Shown piece after piece: positions 32,379 through 43,662 of a stretch of 64,000 nucleotides of DNA. The notes under the pieces are model-generated. The model saw nothing but the letters and a program-made list of their open reading frames with translations. It did no database searches and was not told the origin of the DNA. The stretch's first letter is position 1. Each line of letters begins with the position of its first letter. The translations under genes were made by a program, and so were the position numbers. Origin of the DNA: Sophora flavescens (lineage: Eukaryota; Streptophyta; Magnoliopsida; Fabales; Fabaceae); NCBI GenBank assembly GCA_030762895.1, contig CM061070.1, forward strand, positions 30,965,652 through 31,029,651. The letters are read 5' to 3'.

Positions 32379-33955
32379 TCATCCGTCCACACAAAAGCTG
32401 CTCCCTTTTCTCGTCAACTGCGTCATACATAACACAATCTTTGAGGCTTCCTCTATGAACCTCCTATATGATCCAGCTAGTCCTAGAAAACTCCTCACCT
32501 CACTCACTGACTTAGGTCGTTCCCACTTAAGAAGTGCTTCTACCTTATCTAAATCTACCTGATATGAACATGGATTCACAAAGCAAAGGACCAAGCATTG
32601 AAGACTCACATGGACCCATGACAAGGTCAAGGCTCAGAAGAGTCCAAAATACTCTAAAGAAAAGTTCAAGATACTTAGTTAGGGATAGGGCTTAGGACCT
32701 TTGTATAGAGTAGAGTTCATGTAATAAAGGAAGGAACTAGGACCTTTGTATAGAGTAGAGTTCATGTAATAAATTAAGTGCTTATTCAAAAAGCACTTAG
32801 AAAAAGTTTAGGATTTGGGCCTATTGGGCCATTATGACAATATGGCATAAGAGTAGGAAACATTAGGCCCAAAACAAAGCCCACACTTGGGTTGTAGAGG
32901 AAAGAGGTTCTAGCTTGCACCTTAAGTAAGATGATCACTTTTGCTCATCTATAAATAGGCTTCATGTAATTCATTTTACAAGTTCGGAATACAATTGATT
33001 TTTCTCACACTTGAGATTTCTAGAGAGAGTTGAGAGTTCTCCTCTTCTTGGTTCATGAGTTGAACCATTGATTCTTATCTTGAATTTCCATATTCAAGTG
33101 GTGAATCCTCTTTTGGCTTATCAATTCAATCTACTTCTCAAAGATGATTCAATTGTGGCGCCTTTAATCTACTTCTTCCTATTCCATTCTTTACTTTTGT
33201 TCTTTAATTCTTGCACTTTAATTCTTACAATTTACTTCTTGCAATTTACTTTTTAGTGATATATCAATTGTTCTTCTCTTCTACTCCTTTTTGTTTCTCT
33301 TGATTCTTCACTTGAAGAACAAGTTTCATATCAATTGTGCTTGAATTGTGTCTGATCTCAAACTTTGAAACAATTAGATCAAAGAAAATCCTAAAATGCT
33401 AAGTGATCAATCAATGTTCACATCACTACCGATATCCCTTCCTTGTTGATCACAAGACCTAGAAACTGTATCTCCTCCACCCAAAACTCATTTAGACAAC
33501 TTTGCATAAAGCTATCTATCCTTCAACACTTGCAATACAACTCTCAGGTGCTCCTCATTCTTTTCTTAGGTACGAGAATAGATAATAATGTCATCGATGA
33601 ATACAACAGCAAACTTATTGAGGAGCGGTCTAAAGATCTTGTTCATGTAACCGATAAAGACAGCTGGAGCGTTAGTCACACACCAAATGACATAACTAGA
33701 TACTCGTAGTGTCCATACCTCGTCCTAAATGCTGTCTTCGGTATATCTTCCCTTTTGACTCGAATCTGGTGGTAACCAGATCGCAAGTCAATCTTCGAAA
33801 ACACTGAAACTCCTTTCAACTGATCAATCAGAACATCTATCCGTGGTAAGGGATACTTGTTCTCGATTGTCACTTTGTTCAACTATCGGTAATCTGTACA
33901 CAACCTCAAACCTCCATCATTTTCCTTTACAAACAACATCGGTGCTCCCCATATT
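32379..33955 (-). pseudogene. Gypsy reverse transcriptase, split by an LTR and lacking its N-terminus
   Basis: From 33950 leftward: GAPMLFVKENDGG, LRLCTDYR, NKVTIENKYPLPRIDVL and FSKIDLRSGYHQIRV, all reverse transcriptase blocks. Next comes the catalytic FIDD motif at about 33590-33615 (AVVFIDDIIIYS), then after an 866-bp insertion DLDKVEALLKW and EVRSFLGLAGSYRRF (32555-32440). The part before GAPM is missing and the sequence abuts a gag zinc-knuckle remnant. Stops are present (TDYR*L, SRT*E). Confidence 0.85.
32560..33425 (+). mobile_element. Solo LTR in the gypsy reverse transcriptase, TSD CTACC
   Basis: Ends TGATATGAACATGG and CAATGTTCACATCA are inverted over about 12 bp and begin and end TG..CA, with a perfect duplication CTACC (32555-32559, 33426-33430). 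Removing it joins the frame ISV-DLDKVEALLKW. A promoter-like CTATAAATAGG at about 32950 supports plus orientation. Two tandem copies of a 36-bp unit (TAGGACCTTTGTATAGAGTA and on) lie at 32693 and 32738. No coding part: a solo LTR of about 866 bp, probably of copia type. Confidence 0.88.
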
Positions 33956-35130
33956 TAAAACAAGTGAAATGTTTCCGTACTTCTCCTCAAGTTACTATGG
34001 CTTACAGCCCTGGATGATCACATGGTTTTTGTTCTTACTGAGGTCTCTCCTCTCTACCTTTCTGATTATTCCTTATTGGTCCTCCTCTTTTCTTTTGCTG
34101 GCAAACGTCCATTCCTTTATAATGTCTTTCCAAGGCAGTACATCTTTCTAAAAGCTTTGGAAACCTTGAAATTCCCATAGGTAACATTGCACTCTACAGC
34201 TCATTTCTCAGACCATCTTCAAACCTTCTGCATATCCAGCTCTCGTCCGGATGCACTTGATGAACTTGGAAAATTTGAGCAGAGACTCAAATCTCATAGT
34301 GTAATTACCTACAAAAATACTTTCTTGCTTCAAGCTAAGGAAATCCTTCTCCTTCTCATGTCTAATAGTTTCATGAAATTACTTTTCTAGGAAACATTCC
34401 CGGTACAGCTCCAATGTGATTATTCTTCCATCCGCTTCCAACATTCTTTGTTGATTCTTCCATCAAGACTCTGCACATGAAAGATGCATATGTGACCTTT
34501 CTATTTTATTTACAACGCATTGCTATGAATATTTTTCTCTATTTCTTGTACCTGTAACTTCGCTCTCTCTAGATCATACTCTCTGTAAAACTGCGGTGGC
34601 TTGCCTTTCATGAATGCAACCAACCCTGCATCCACTGCTCCTTCTTCTCTTCATTGATTTTGCATTCGTTGCAGAAATTCCTGTTGTTATTTCATCAACT
34701 GTGTATTCTATTGTGACCCTTGTAGCATAGCTGCTGCCATATATCTCAAAGTCCTCATGACTTCAGCTTCATATCTTCCTCCTCTAACCCTAGGAAGTCC
34801 ACTGTTCTCTTCACTATCCTTCGCATTCCTACCACTTCCTTCACTATAAGCCTTTTGAGCTATAGGTTACTGGTAAGAGTAACTATCAACACATATTCAT
34901 AAGATATGTTCACACGATCTTATAGATACATATATCTTATGAATAATTTGATCAGTTATCCTTGCTTCCAACCTATGAAAAATAGATAACTTGCGAGTCA
35001 GACACTCTACCCAACTTCTAAACATATTTTGTATCTGATATGGGTCCACCTCATGGCCAGTAACAACATCCTACACCTCACAGTTCGGTTAGGACCAAAC
35101 TACTTTGACAACAAAACCTCACAGTTCAAT
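33945..35130 (-). pseudogene. Gypsy gag remnant, fused by deletion to reverse transcriptase
   Basis: The minus strand of 34990-34150 keeps Retrotrans_gag similarity (RNELQSAM and a preceding charged, leucine-rich stretch) in several frames. Near 33962-33948 a CFKYGEH stands where the CCHC zinc knuckle should begin, and 10-20 bp later the reverse transcriptase GAPMLFV begins. The protease and the first part of reverse transcriptase between them are gone. The region 34150-34990 is otherwise full of stops. Confidence 0.6.
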
Positions 35131-35142
35131 TAGAATAAAACT

Positions 35143-35154
35143 GCTCTGATACCA
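35143..35154 (-). other. Primer binding site of the gypsy element
   Basis: Minus strand TGGTATCAGAGC, complementary to initiator methionine tRNA, placed 5 bp from the end of the right LTR (T at 35160). It fixes the orientation of the element and the inner boundary of its 5' LTR. Confidence 0.88.
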
Positions 35155-35869
35155 CCAAATGAGATGTCCCCTTGCCTCATTAAAGAAATCCTAGTTAACT
35201 AATCGTGATTACGTTATTATATGTTGACGTGCTTATTAAGCATGCAAAAGTAGTTAAAAATTTAAAGACACATACATACTATACATATAACACACCAACA
35301 GTATGATCCAATCAGTAGGACCTACAACACATTGCTGTCAGAGTACACAAAACAACCATGGAAACAATGGTAAAATTGTATATAAGGTACAATCATCCAC
35401 TACTAAAGTCTCCCACTACCAACACAAAGACTCACTGGCCATATGACAAAACACACTAGTCTGACTCAGGTATTCGTACGGATGATAACAATTCCACATC
35501 GATGCTCGCTATCGTCTCTCGTATCTTTATCTAGTACAGCAACACAAAGCCTCTCGAGACTGGGGTTCGCGGCTCTCCCACCGGCATCTGGTTCATAGGG
35601 GATGCCATCGAGTTCCTCGGCAATTGGTTCCTCCATCGAGTCTTCTCATAGAATAAGATAAACATACACAATATAGAGAAGTAGGGAGATAAGAATCTAC
35701 ATTATAATCATATATAGGAATGAAGCAATAACATAAAGTACAAAGATCTCACATAGACATGCAACACACATTGACAACAATCATCCTTCTATTTACTATT
35801 TCAACTTCTACTCTTTGTCGCTTATGCATCTATGCCTATATGCTGACGTGGCCACCAACAATCTTGTCA

Positions 35870-36055
35870 CACATCCCCTATTCCCGTTAGGGATGATAGT
35901 CAGTTGTCCAAGCAGTGCATCCGTACACATAATCTCATAATAGTGCACATCCCCATTACCGTTACGATGCTCATTCCCCCTTCCCGTTAGGAATGACACT
36001 ATCCCCCATTCCCGTTAGGGATAGCTGCACAATAATATCCCCATTCCCGTTAGGA
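35870..36055. repeat. CCATTCCCGTTAGGGATGA tandem units
   Basis: Five units with the core CCCGTTAGG(G)AT(G/A) at about 35882, 35954, 35985, 36009 and 36045, within the inner part of the right gypsy LTR. The partner LTR lacks this part. No coding meaning is seen. Confidence 0.7.
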
Positions 36056-36702
36056 TACTCAAACTCGAAGCAACTCGGCAATGAATACAAGAGCATCATG
36101 GTAGAATCACCACTTATTTGTCCCATGATGTCTGGTATTTGTAATCAGATACTCTGACCTGGTGTGTCAACACCCACACAGCTATGAACAACACCATGGA
36201 TACAAATATGAGTCTCACCGACTCTTACCGGGTCATCACCTAGTGCCTCAACCTTTTACCAAAACTCAAATACAGTCTCATAACAGGCCCACTGGCCAAT
36301 CTCCCCAACATGTACGTCTCTCAAATAATAGATATCATCACCTACTTGCCAACTAAGCATAATTCACATATATCGTGTGTTAAGCATATTGAGCATGTTA
36401 AGCATATTAAATAAATATTATAGTTCAACATGTATCATAAAGGAAATCATAAAGCATATTAAGCACTCCAAATCAAATAGCACTTATCAAGCAATACAAC
36501 CTTAACTAGCATACAACCTCAATTTAAGTTAAAAATCAACCTAACAGCGATAAACTTACAATACCAAAATCGTCAATGGTACTACGGAATAGTCACCAAC
36601 ATGATTTTGGTATTGTCGATTACTTGACCACTAGTAGAGTTTAGATCGCCCTACGCATATCATTGTATTTTATGCTACTCTTGCCTTCTCGACAATAATG
36701 TG

Positions 36703-39700
36703 TGTAACACCCCCCTTGGGCATTACTTTGTAACACTTACGGAAATAAATTAAAAAGAAAATTTGCTGGTTGCTTTCGGAAATTGATTTACTTTAAGTCA
36801 GAAAATCTAGGTGTAAAAATTTTTCTTCTTAACCCTTCGGAAGCATGTGATACCCACAACACAATATTACATTCACCATCTACTTGATATCACACATATA
36901 CCAATTTTATTTAGAAACTAATCCTTCACAACGTACAATTCTTTTTCTCAAAAGTCTTTTCTCATAAACTGTATGAAAATTATCACGACACACGTACTAA
37001 ACTTCTCAAAACATACATCCTCAAACACAAACCTAAGCTGGTCGCTCTACAAGACACTCAGTGATAAGACCCCGTGATCATCCCTATGATCACACACCTC
37101 TTTCCGTAATACGTACTTAAGTCTCCAAGTGACTTAAGGAACTGCTCTGCAACATCTGTGCTCGTATACCAAGGTACAACAGCAAAACGATAACCACATG
37201 CGCGAAACACAAACATCATATAACATGTATAGTTATGACAACATAGATGTTCAACAATAAACAAATATTTTATCAAAGGGTTTTATACCCGCCAGTCATC
37301 GTAAATTTTAAAACAAATGCATGACACTTCAATATTCACCACCTAAACTTTTGTACTTAATCTCCGGAGATTCCCTCACCAAATAAATGAGATGATCAAG
37401 CTCTTTTTACCAAATAAGGCATACCGGATTTTAACCATAGCACTGTCCAAAACGAGGCACGGTGGTTACTGTTTACAGTATATGGTTTCATTTTCCATCA
37501 AGGAACAATGGTGCAACTACATTAATATCTTACCATCAAGAATTCAAGATTATACCCATAGGCACGTCTGCCAAAAAAATGCATGTAAAACATTTTGTTC
37601 CCGTCATTTTTTTTCTTTGTGTTCATTCTTTCCTTGTCGAAACTCAAAAGCTCACGACCATCTCAATTTCAAACCTTTAAGTCCGTTTTTCAATTTCAAC
37701 AATAGGACTCCAAGTCCGAATGTGCAAATCACGAAGGTCTAGACCGATGCACCAATCTTAGATTCGTAGATTATAAAGCACAAAACTTACACAGCTTTTA
37801 TAGGACAAAATAGTCCATAACTTCACCTTTAGGACATACAGTCCACACTATAGAACACTAGAATCCCGACGTCTCAGCCACTAGGTCCGTATTTCCACTT
37901 TAAAATCATTTTCGTTTTGTGAAGCACAGATCCAAAACAAAACTCCACAACTTATCCAAGTTGTTGGAATAAACTCCGCTGAGTAAAACTAATTTACAGA
38001 AAATCCTTATACGTTGGAAATTCGTTTATAAAATCATCAAATCACTTAAAAACTCATTTTCTTCTAAAAATCTTTATTTGAAACTTTTGTTCCAAGAAAA
38101 TATCGTTTTAAGACTAATTCTCCGTTCTAACGAATATTTTTGTTTTTAAGAAATACTTTCCATAAATATTTTCAGAATTATCCATCGCTTGACATGAAAA
38201 AACGTTTTAAGTCAAAATTTGACTTTTCTAGTAAAATAATTTTCTCAACACCATAATTAAATTATTTTTGTGACTTAACTTTTTATAATAGTATTTTCTA
38301 ATATTTTGTAATTTCTTACATACAAATTAGCAGTACTAAAATATTTTCACGGTTACGCCCTTATTGGGACTCATAAATCACTCTTACGCCATTAAATCAT
38401 TAAAATAGTAGTATTTTCAATTATTCCATATTTTTTTACCAATCAAATCATTAAGTAATATTATATTACTATATTCCATACATTTTAAAATTCGTTATTT
38501 CTTATTGAGTTTTTTAACGCTTTTATCCTCGTAATTAATTGAGTACTGACCACTGTCAAGCTTTTCAATACACAACCAACATCAATAATAATTTCATGTC
38601 AACACTATAGCAATTAGCATAGTTTATGACATGCATTAAAATGCTATAACAATTAACTGCAGATAAACAATTAAAAGCAGATAAATTTAACTACGTAAAA
38701 TAATTTAAACTAACACAAACACACCCAAGTTAATTATACATACCACATACTAATAGCATATAGCTATCGGAAAAACCCCTCAGGTACTCCCCTTACCTTT
38801 TAGAGATTTTCCTTTTAGAAATAAATTCCGTTGAACGTTCGATTTTCCGTTACACTCGTACACGATTCACACCAAATTACCCTTCAACAAACCACAACCA
38901 ATTAATCAATCAACAAACAATTACAGTACTTAATTTCTATGACTAGGGTTGAGTCACAACTAGTAAAAATGTTAAGAATTTCTAAAATTCACATGCTCTT
39001 GGATTTGTGATCCTTAAGCATAAGAGATTACATAATCAATGATCACGACTTGAAATTGAAACAAAATCCTCTAACATCAAGGTTAGGGTTTGTTCGACCT
39101 TCACAAAATAATTTGGATAGGGATGTTAAAATTTTACAAACTCTTAGATCCATGATCTTAGAGTAGTATAGAGTTAAAAACAATGATCATAAGTTAAAAA
39201 TAAAACAAAATCATACAATCTCTCAAGAACTTGAATTCGGCCTTCCATAAAAAAATAGGCTAGAGATGTCATTTTTATTCAATCCTTTGGATTCAACACT
39301 TATATGAACTAAAAGAATGAAATCAAGCATCACCTTTAGGAAAATTTGAACAAAACTCCTCCACCCACAAAATTAGGGTTTCGGCCTTGAGACGGAAAAT
39401 AGGAGAGAAAATTTTGTTTGGTTCATTCTCTTGAATCATGAATATAGAGATGATGACAAGTTTATAGAAATTGGTTTCATGATCTTAGGATTTTTCTATG
39501 ATTTTCTAGAGATTTTTGAACATGAAAACCCTAAGATGAAACATCATGATCATGGCCTTGAATCATGAAAATAAATGAAGAACATAGAGTTTATTGATGA
39601 CGAGAAGTAAGGTATACCTCTTGGAATTAGAAAAAGAACAAGGAATCTACTAGTTGCTTCACAAATTTTGGTTATAGAACTTAGAGAATTTTTGAGAGAA

Positions 39701-40520
39701 AATGTGAGAAATCAGATGGAGTCTTGATGAAATGAATGAAATGGCCTAAGTGTGGTGTTTTGGCCGTGGGAATTAAAGGGCAAAAGTGTCCAAATTGTTT
39801 TTCATTTAAGGACAAAAGTGTAATTTCGCCGAGGGCTAATGGTCATTTAATTAATACTTAAGGACATTTTGGTAATTTCAAGCCTAAAATAATCATGAAA
39901 ATTGAGTGGTTGAGGTTGAAGGAGAGGTGACTGATTTGTGACCACCAAACAAGGAGGGAGAAGTCAATTTGAACTTGTCTTGCCTTAACCATGGTTAATG
40001 TTTAACTAGGATAGGTTAGGTTAGGGGTATTTTGGTCTTTCCACACTTAACCTCATCATTACGTTCATTAATTACTAGGTGAGTCACCCCTATGACTCAC
40101 CACCCTAGGTGGCAAGATGTCTTCTCTTCCAATGTCGGGTTTTTTTTTTTCTGCATGTCTGTTCTCGACTCCGTCGATTTCCTGATTTAGGTTTTACACC
40201 CGAATCAAGTATAATAACCTATTTATTTTGAAAATTTTAAAAATAACCTATATCGTTGGAAATGAGATATAAAATCTATCCATTTCGTTCTCGGGTCAAA
40301 ATTTGGTTTTCTGATCAGTAAAATCTTACTGTCAGTGAAAACACAGACCGGGTTCCGTCTGAATTTTCAACCAAAAATTTAACCGTAACTCTCTACGATA
40401 AAGTAGAATATTAATATGACTTTGGTTTATCCAAAGTCATTTTCTAAGTTTCATATAAAAATACAAACATTTATTTATATTTATACCGGTCTTAGAAATC
40501 AGAAAAATCGGGGTGTTACA
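36703..40520 (-). mobile_element. Family Y solo LTR in the right gypsy LTR, TSD ATGTG
   Basis: Plus-strand ends TGTAACACCCCC and GGGGTGTTACA with duplication ATGTG (36698-36702, 40521-40525). The left gypsy LTR shows the empty site GATAATGTGGTTCTTTCTCC (26508-26527). Length 3,818 bp, no gag or pol. In minus-strand sense it starts TGTAACACCCCGATTTTTC, carries the conserved block ACGGAACCCGGTCTGTG (about 40350) and is related to 50007-53893 and to the sense part of 20618-26386. Unusually long for a solo LTR but in the range of Tekay-type LTRs. Confidence 0.87.
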
Positions 40521-40998
40521 ATGTGGTTCTTTCTCCCACCTTATTGATGTGTGCACTTCCCCGTAAAACTCTTGAACGCATCAGTGCTACCGACACGAAC
40601 TTCGAAACACTTTCCAACAATGTCCACAATTCTGCCATCAACACCCCTGATACATGCATTGGACCAAAAATTGTCCCGAGCACACGCATAAGTTCCAAAA
40701 ATAGGCAGAAACATAGAAACAATTATAGAATCAACAACAGACAAACACATGATTTGAAACAATGAACCGGGATGAATTGTAAACGAAGAACTGAACCAAG
40801 ATCATACCCAAACAGCCGCTGTCCCACAAAGTCAGATTTGTCTTCGAACCCGCGATCAATTTCCCGCTCGACTGAATTGGCAGAAAAACCTGTAAAAGCC
40901 TAAATGAGCCGAAACGATATTGGGACTAAGAATAGGAGTAGAAGGAATTTGAATAGCTTAAAAAGGATAAATTTAGACAACATTGACATCGACTTACC

Positions 40999-42968
40999 TT
41001 TTTTTTGGAAGCCAACGAAATATTATTAATAAAAACAACTCCTAAAAAGCACAAGAAGTGCCCAAAAGAAGCAAACAACAGCTAATGTCAACAACAAAAC
41101 AATACACAACAAAACCACACCCAAGCAACCACTTCTACTAAACAAAGACATAGCAAGAAAACGAAATAAAGGATGCCCCAACACCAAGAAACCACAACCC
41201 AAACAGCAAAAAACAATACAACCGAAATACTCTCCTCCAAAATAGATCTTCAAAATGCATATCAGCACTTGAATTAACTCTATACGACAACCCACCTTAT
41301 CTACCCTCCCTCAGCAACCCCTCTGACTCACAATACTTAGCTTGTAAAACTTTATACCACAACCCACCTTTATCTATCTTCATTCTCCACCTCCACTTCC
41401 CTAACAAAGCAAAGTTAAAAGCTTTCAAATTTCTTATTCCTAACCCACCAACCTCACGCTCTCTACAAATATTCTCCCACGCTACCCAATGCACTTTCTT
41501 TTCTTCACTATCCCTTCCCCAAAGAAACTGTTTAAAAATAAATTCAAGCTGAGAAATGATACCTGCTGGAGCTTTGACGAAGGAAAGATAAAAGATCAGA
41601 AGGGTCATGAGGACATATTTAATAAGGACAATTCGGCCACCAAAATACAAATTCTTACTACACCAACCTAACAATCTATTTTTCACCAACTCCACAACAG
41701 GCGCCCATGTTGATATCCTTATAGGATTTGCCCCAATCGACAACCCAAGATATTTAAAAGGCACTGACCCAAGCTTGCAATTCAAAACTGTTGTTTGCTG
41801 CCTGAATCCACTCAACATTCACATTTACACCCTTTAATTGGCTCTTGTGAAAATTCACCTTCAACCCCAACACTAATTCAAAAAGTTGTAACGTTTTAAG
41901 AGCCCACATATTTTTCCTTGACTTTTTGCATACTAAACGCGTATCATCTGCAAATTGCAAATGAGAAACCTGCTGGACAGAAGTGCCAAACTTATAGCCC
42001 TCCAAAGCATTTAACTCCACTGCATTTTTTACCATGGCATTAAACCCTTCCTCCACAAGTAACAACAGGAAAGGTGATAGTGGATCTCCCTGTCGTAGAC
42101 CTCTTCCAACACTAATTCAATTTGTTGGACTACCATTCACAAGAATTGATACCGTTGCAGTACACAAACATTATGAAATCCAAGATCTCCATTTGACTGC
42201 AAATCCCATTCTCTCCATAACATAGTCAAGAAACTTCCAATCCACCGAGTCATTTACTTTTTCAAAGTCAACCTTAAACAAAACTGTCTGTTTTTTTTTT
42301 ACTCTTCTTAGCTTCATCCACCAATTCATTAGCTATCAGGATACCATCCAAAATTTGTCTCCCTTTGATAAAAGCGGATTGCGTTTCCGAAATCAAAAAA
42401 TCCATAACTCTCCTCAACCTGTTCTCCAGCAATTTTGCAAAGACTTTATACATACAACCTATAAGTGAAATAGGTCTATACTCACCAATCTTCTGAGGAT
42501 TATCTTTCTTCGAAATTAAGACTATAAAAGAATAATTAGAGCCTCTAACCAACTTACCATTTTCATGAAACTCTTTTACAAAAACATTAAAATCTGATTT
42601 AATATCATCCCAAAATTCTTTGATGAAGCCAAAATTTACACCATCTGGACCTAGACTCTTGGAGTTTTCACAATCCCACACCGCCAACCAAATTTCCTCC
42701 TCCAGAAAAGGAGCAACCAGCTCAATATTTTAATTTTCATCAAGCTGCTTGAAACCCACCAAATCCAAAACTGGACGATCACAATGACCAAGATGAAAAT
42801 GTCTCCTAAAGTGCTCCATAATTTCAAGTTTCAACGCGACAACTCCATCTACTATGACTCCATCAAAATTAAGACATAGAATTTCATTCCTCATTCTCTT
42901 ATTAATACAACCATGAAAGAACTTAGAATTAGCATCTCTCTCTTTCAACCATCTCATTCTAGATTTCT
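40999..42968 (-). mobile_element. 5'-truncated L1-type plant LINE
   Basis: A T run at 40999-41006 is the reverse complement of a poly(A) tail. The minus strand then carries 3' sequence and a reverse transcriptase region up to about 42957, where the copy is cut off, lacking endonuclease and ORF1. Compared with the left gypsy LTR, about 34 bp of target between ACTTACCTT and TGTCGAAGCC is missing at the insertion and no duplication is seen, suggesting a deletion-associated insertion. Confidence 0.85.
41297..42957 (-). pseudogene. LINE reverse transcriptase, broken
   Basis: Pieces in order on the minus strand: MRWLKERDANSKFFHG (42957 down), the linker before reverse transcriptase; SKSLGPDGVNFGFIKEFW (42687 down); YRPISLIGCMYKVFAKLL; SETQSAFIKGRQILDGILI; then the catalytic block LQFADDTRLVCK (41960-41925); and KYLGLSIGANP (41750), GWCSKNLYFGGRIVLIK, WGRDSEEKKVHWVAW and GGLGIRNLKAFN. 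These are the classic blocks of plant L1 reverse transcriptase. Stops lie at 42721-42730 and in the section 42066-42273, and a frame change separates FADD from the downstream piece. Not functional. Confidence 0.9.
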
Positions 42969-43662
42969 GTCAAAGATGTCGAAGTTGTCGAAGCCACGGA
43001 TACGAATACGCAATCGGTTCGAAAATCCGACAACCCAAACCACCTTAACCCAAGCTCATAAACCATGAAAATGGCAACGTTTTGAACATGGTTTCTCTCC
43101 ATTCTCAATTTTGGCCGTGCACAAAATGAAGGAGAAGAAGAAGCTTTAGTTAATTTTCATTCTATTAGTTTAATTACTATTAGGTGGTGGGTGTTAGTGG
43201 AATTTTAGGTGTCATGCTTTAGTTTAGTCAAAGCTGGGTGTCAAGTTAATATTTTAGTGGAGTCCATGTGTCATTTGTCTTAGGCTAGGTGAGATGAGTT
43301 AGTGGAATGGTGATGTGGCGTGACACATGTCACCGCATGTTACCCTGTCATCACAACCAGTTGTTTTCTTTCACATTTTCTTCCGTAACTTAGTGCTGGG
43401 ACATTTTTCTTAATTATTTTAGGCTACTCCTAAAAAACTTATTTTACTCAAGCCCGACTTAATTTTAATGTTATAACTCTCAATTAATTAATTATTTGAG
43501 TAATTAATCTCTCGGTTTGCGTTTCTTTATGTTCTAGACCCATTTCAACTCTAATTCTCTTCAAACTTGAAACACAAGCTCACTAACACCTAAGAAACAT
43601 GATTAAGCCCTCAAACATTCTTAATCATTTCCTCATACACTAATCGAAAAAACGGGATGACA

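Larger units (their letters stand above)
19213..43662 (-). mobile_element. Ty3/gypsy chromovirus (Tekay-like), nested and degenerate
   Basis: An old gypsy element on the minus strand. The right (5') LTR is 35160-43662, the binding site 35143-35154, the internal gag-pol 29050-35140, the PPT about 29033-29047 and the left (3') LTR 19213-29032. The pol order (reverse transcriptase, RNase H, integrase) plus a chromodomain-like end places it in the chromoviruses, probably Tekay/Del. After subtracting nested insertions each LTR is about 2.71 kb. Stops, frameshifts and a deletion that removes the protease make it inactive. The flanks GATCA (left) and GACTA (right) do not match as a clean target duplication. 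Confidence 0.75.
35160..43662 (-). repeat. Right (5') LTR of the gypsy element, with insertions
   Basis: The plus-strand ends are TGAGATGTCCCC (35160) and GGGATGACA (43662). Net length without the family Y element (36703-40520) and the LINE (40999-42968) is about 2.71 kb. From 36380 on it matches the left LTR. It contains several CCCGTTAGGGATGA-type units at 35870-36050. It preserves two empty sites for insertions present in the left LTR. Confidence 0.75.

Noticed and set aside
41026..41295. 89-residue hydrophobic minus-strand frame as a membrane protein
   Set aside because: It lies in the LINE 3' untranslated part next to the poly(A) tail and is compositional.
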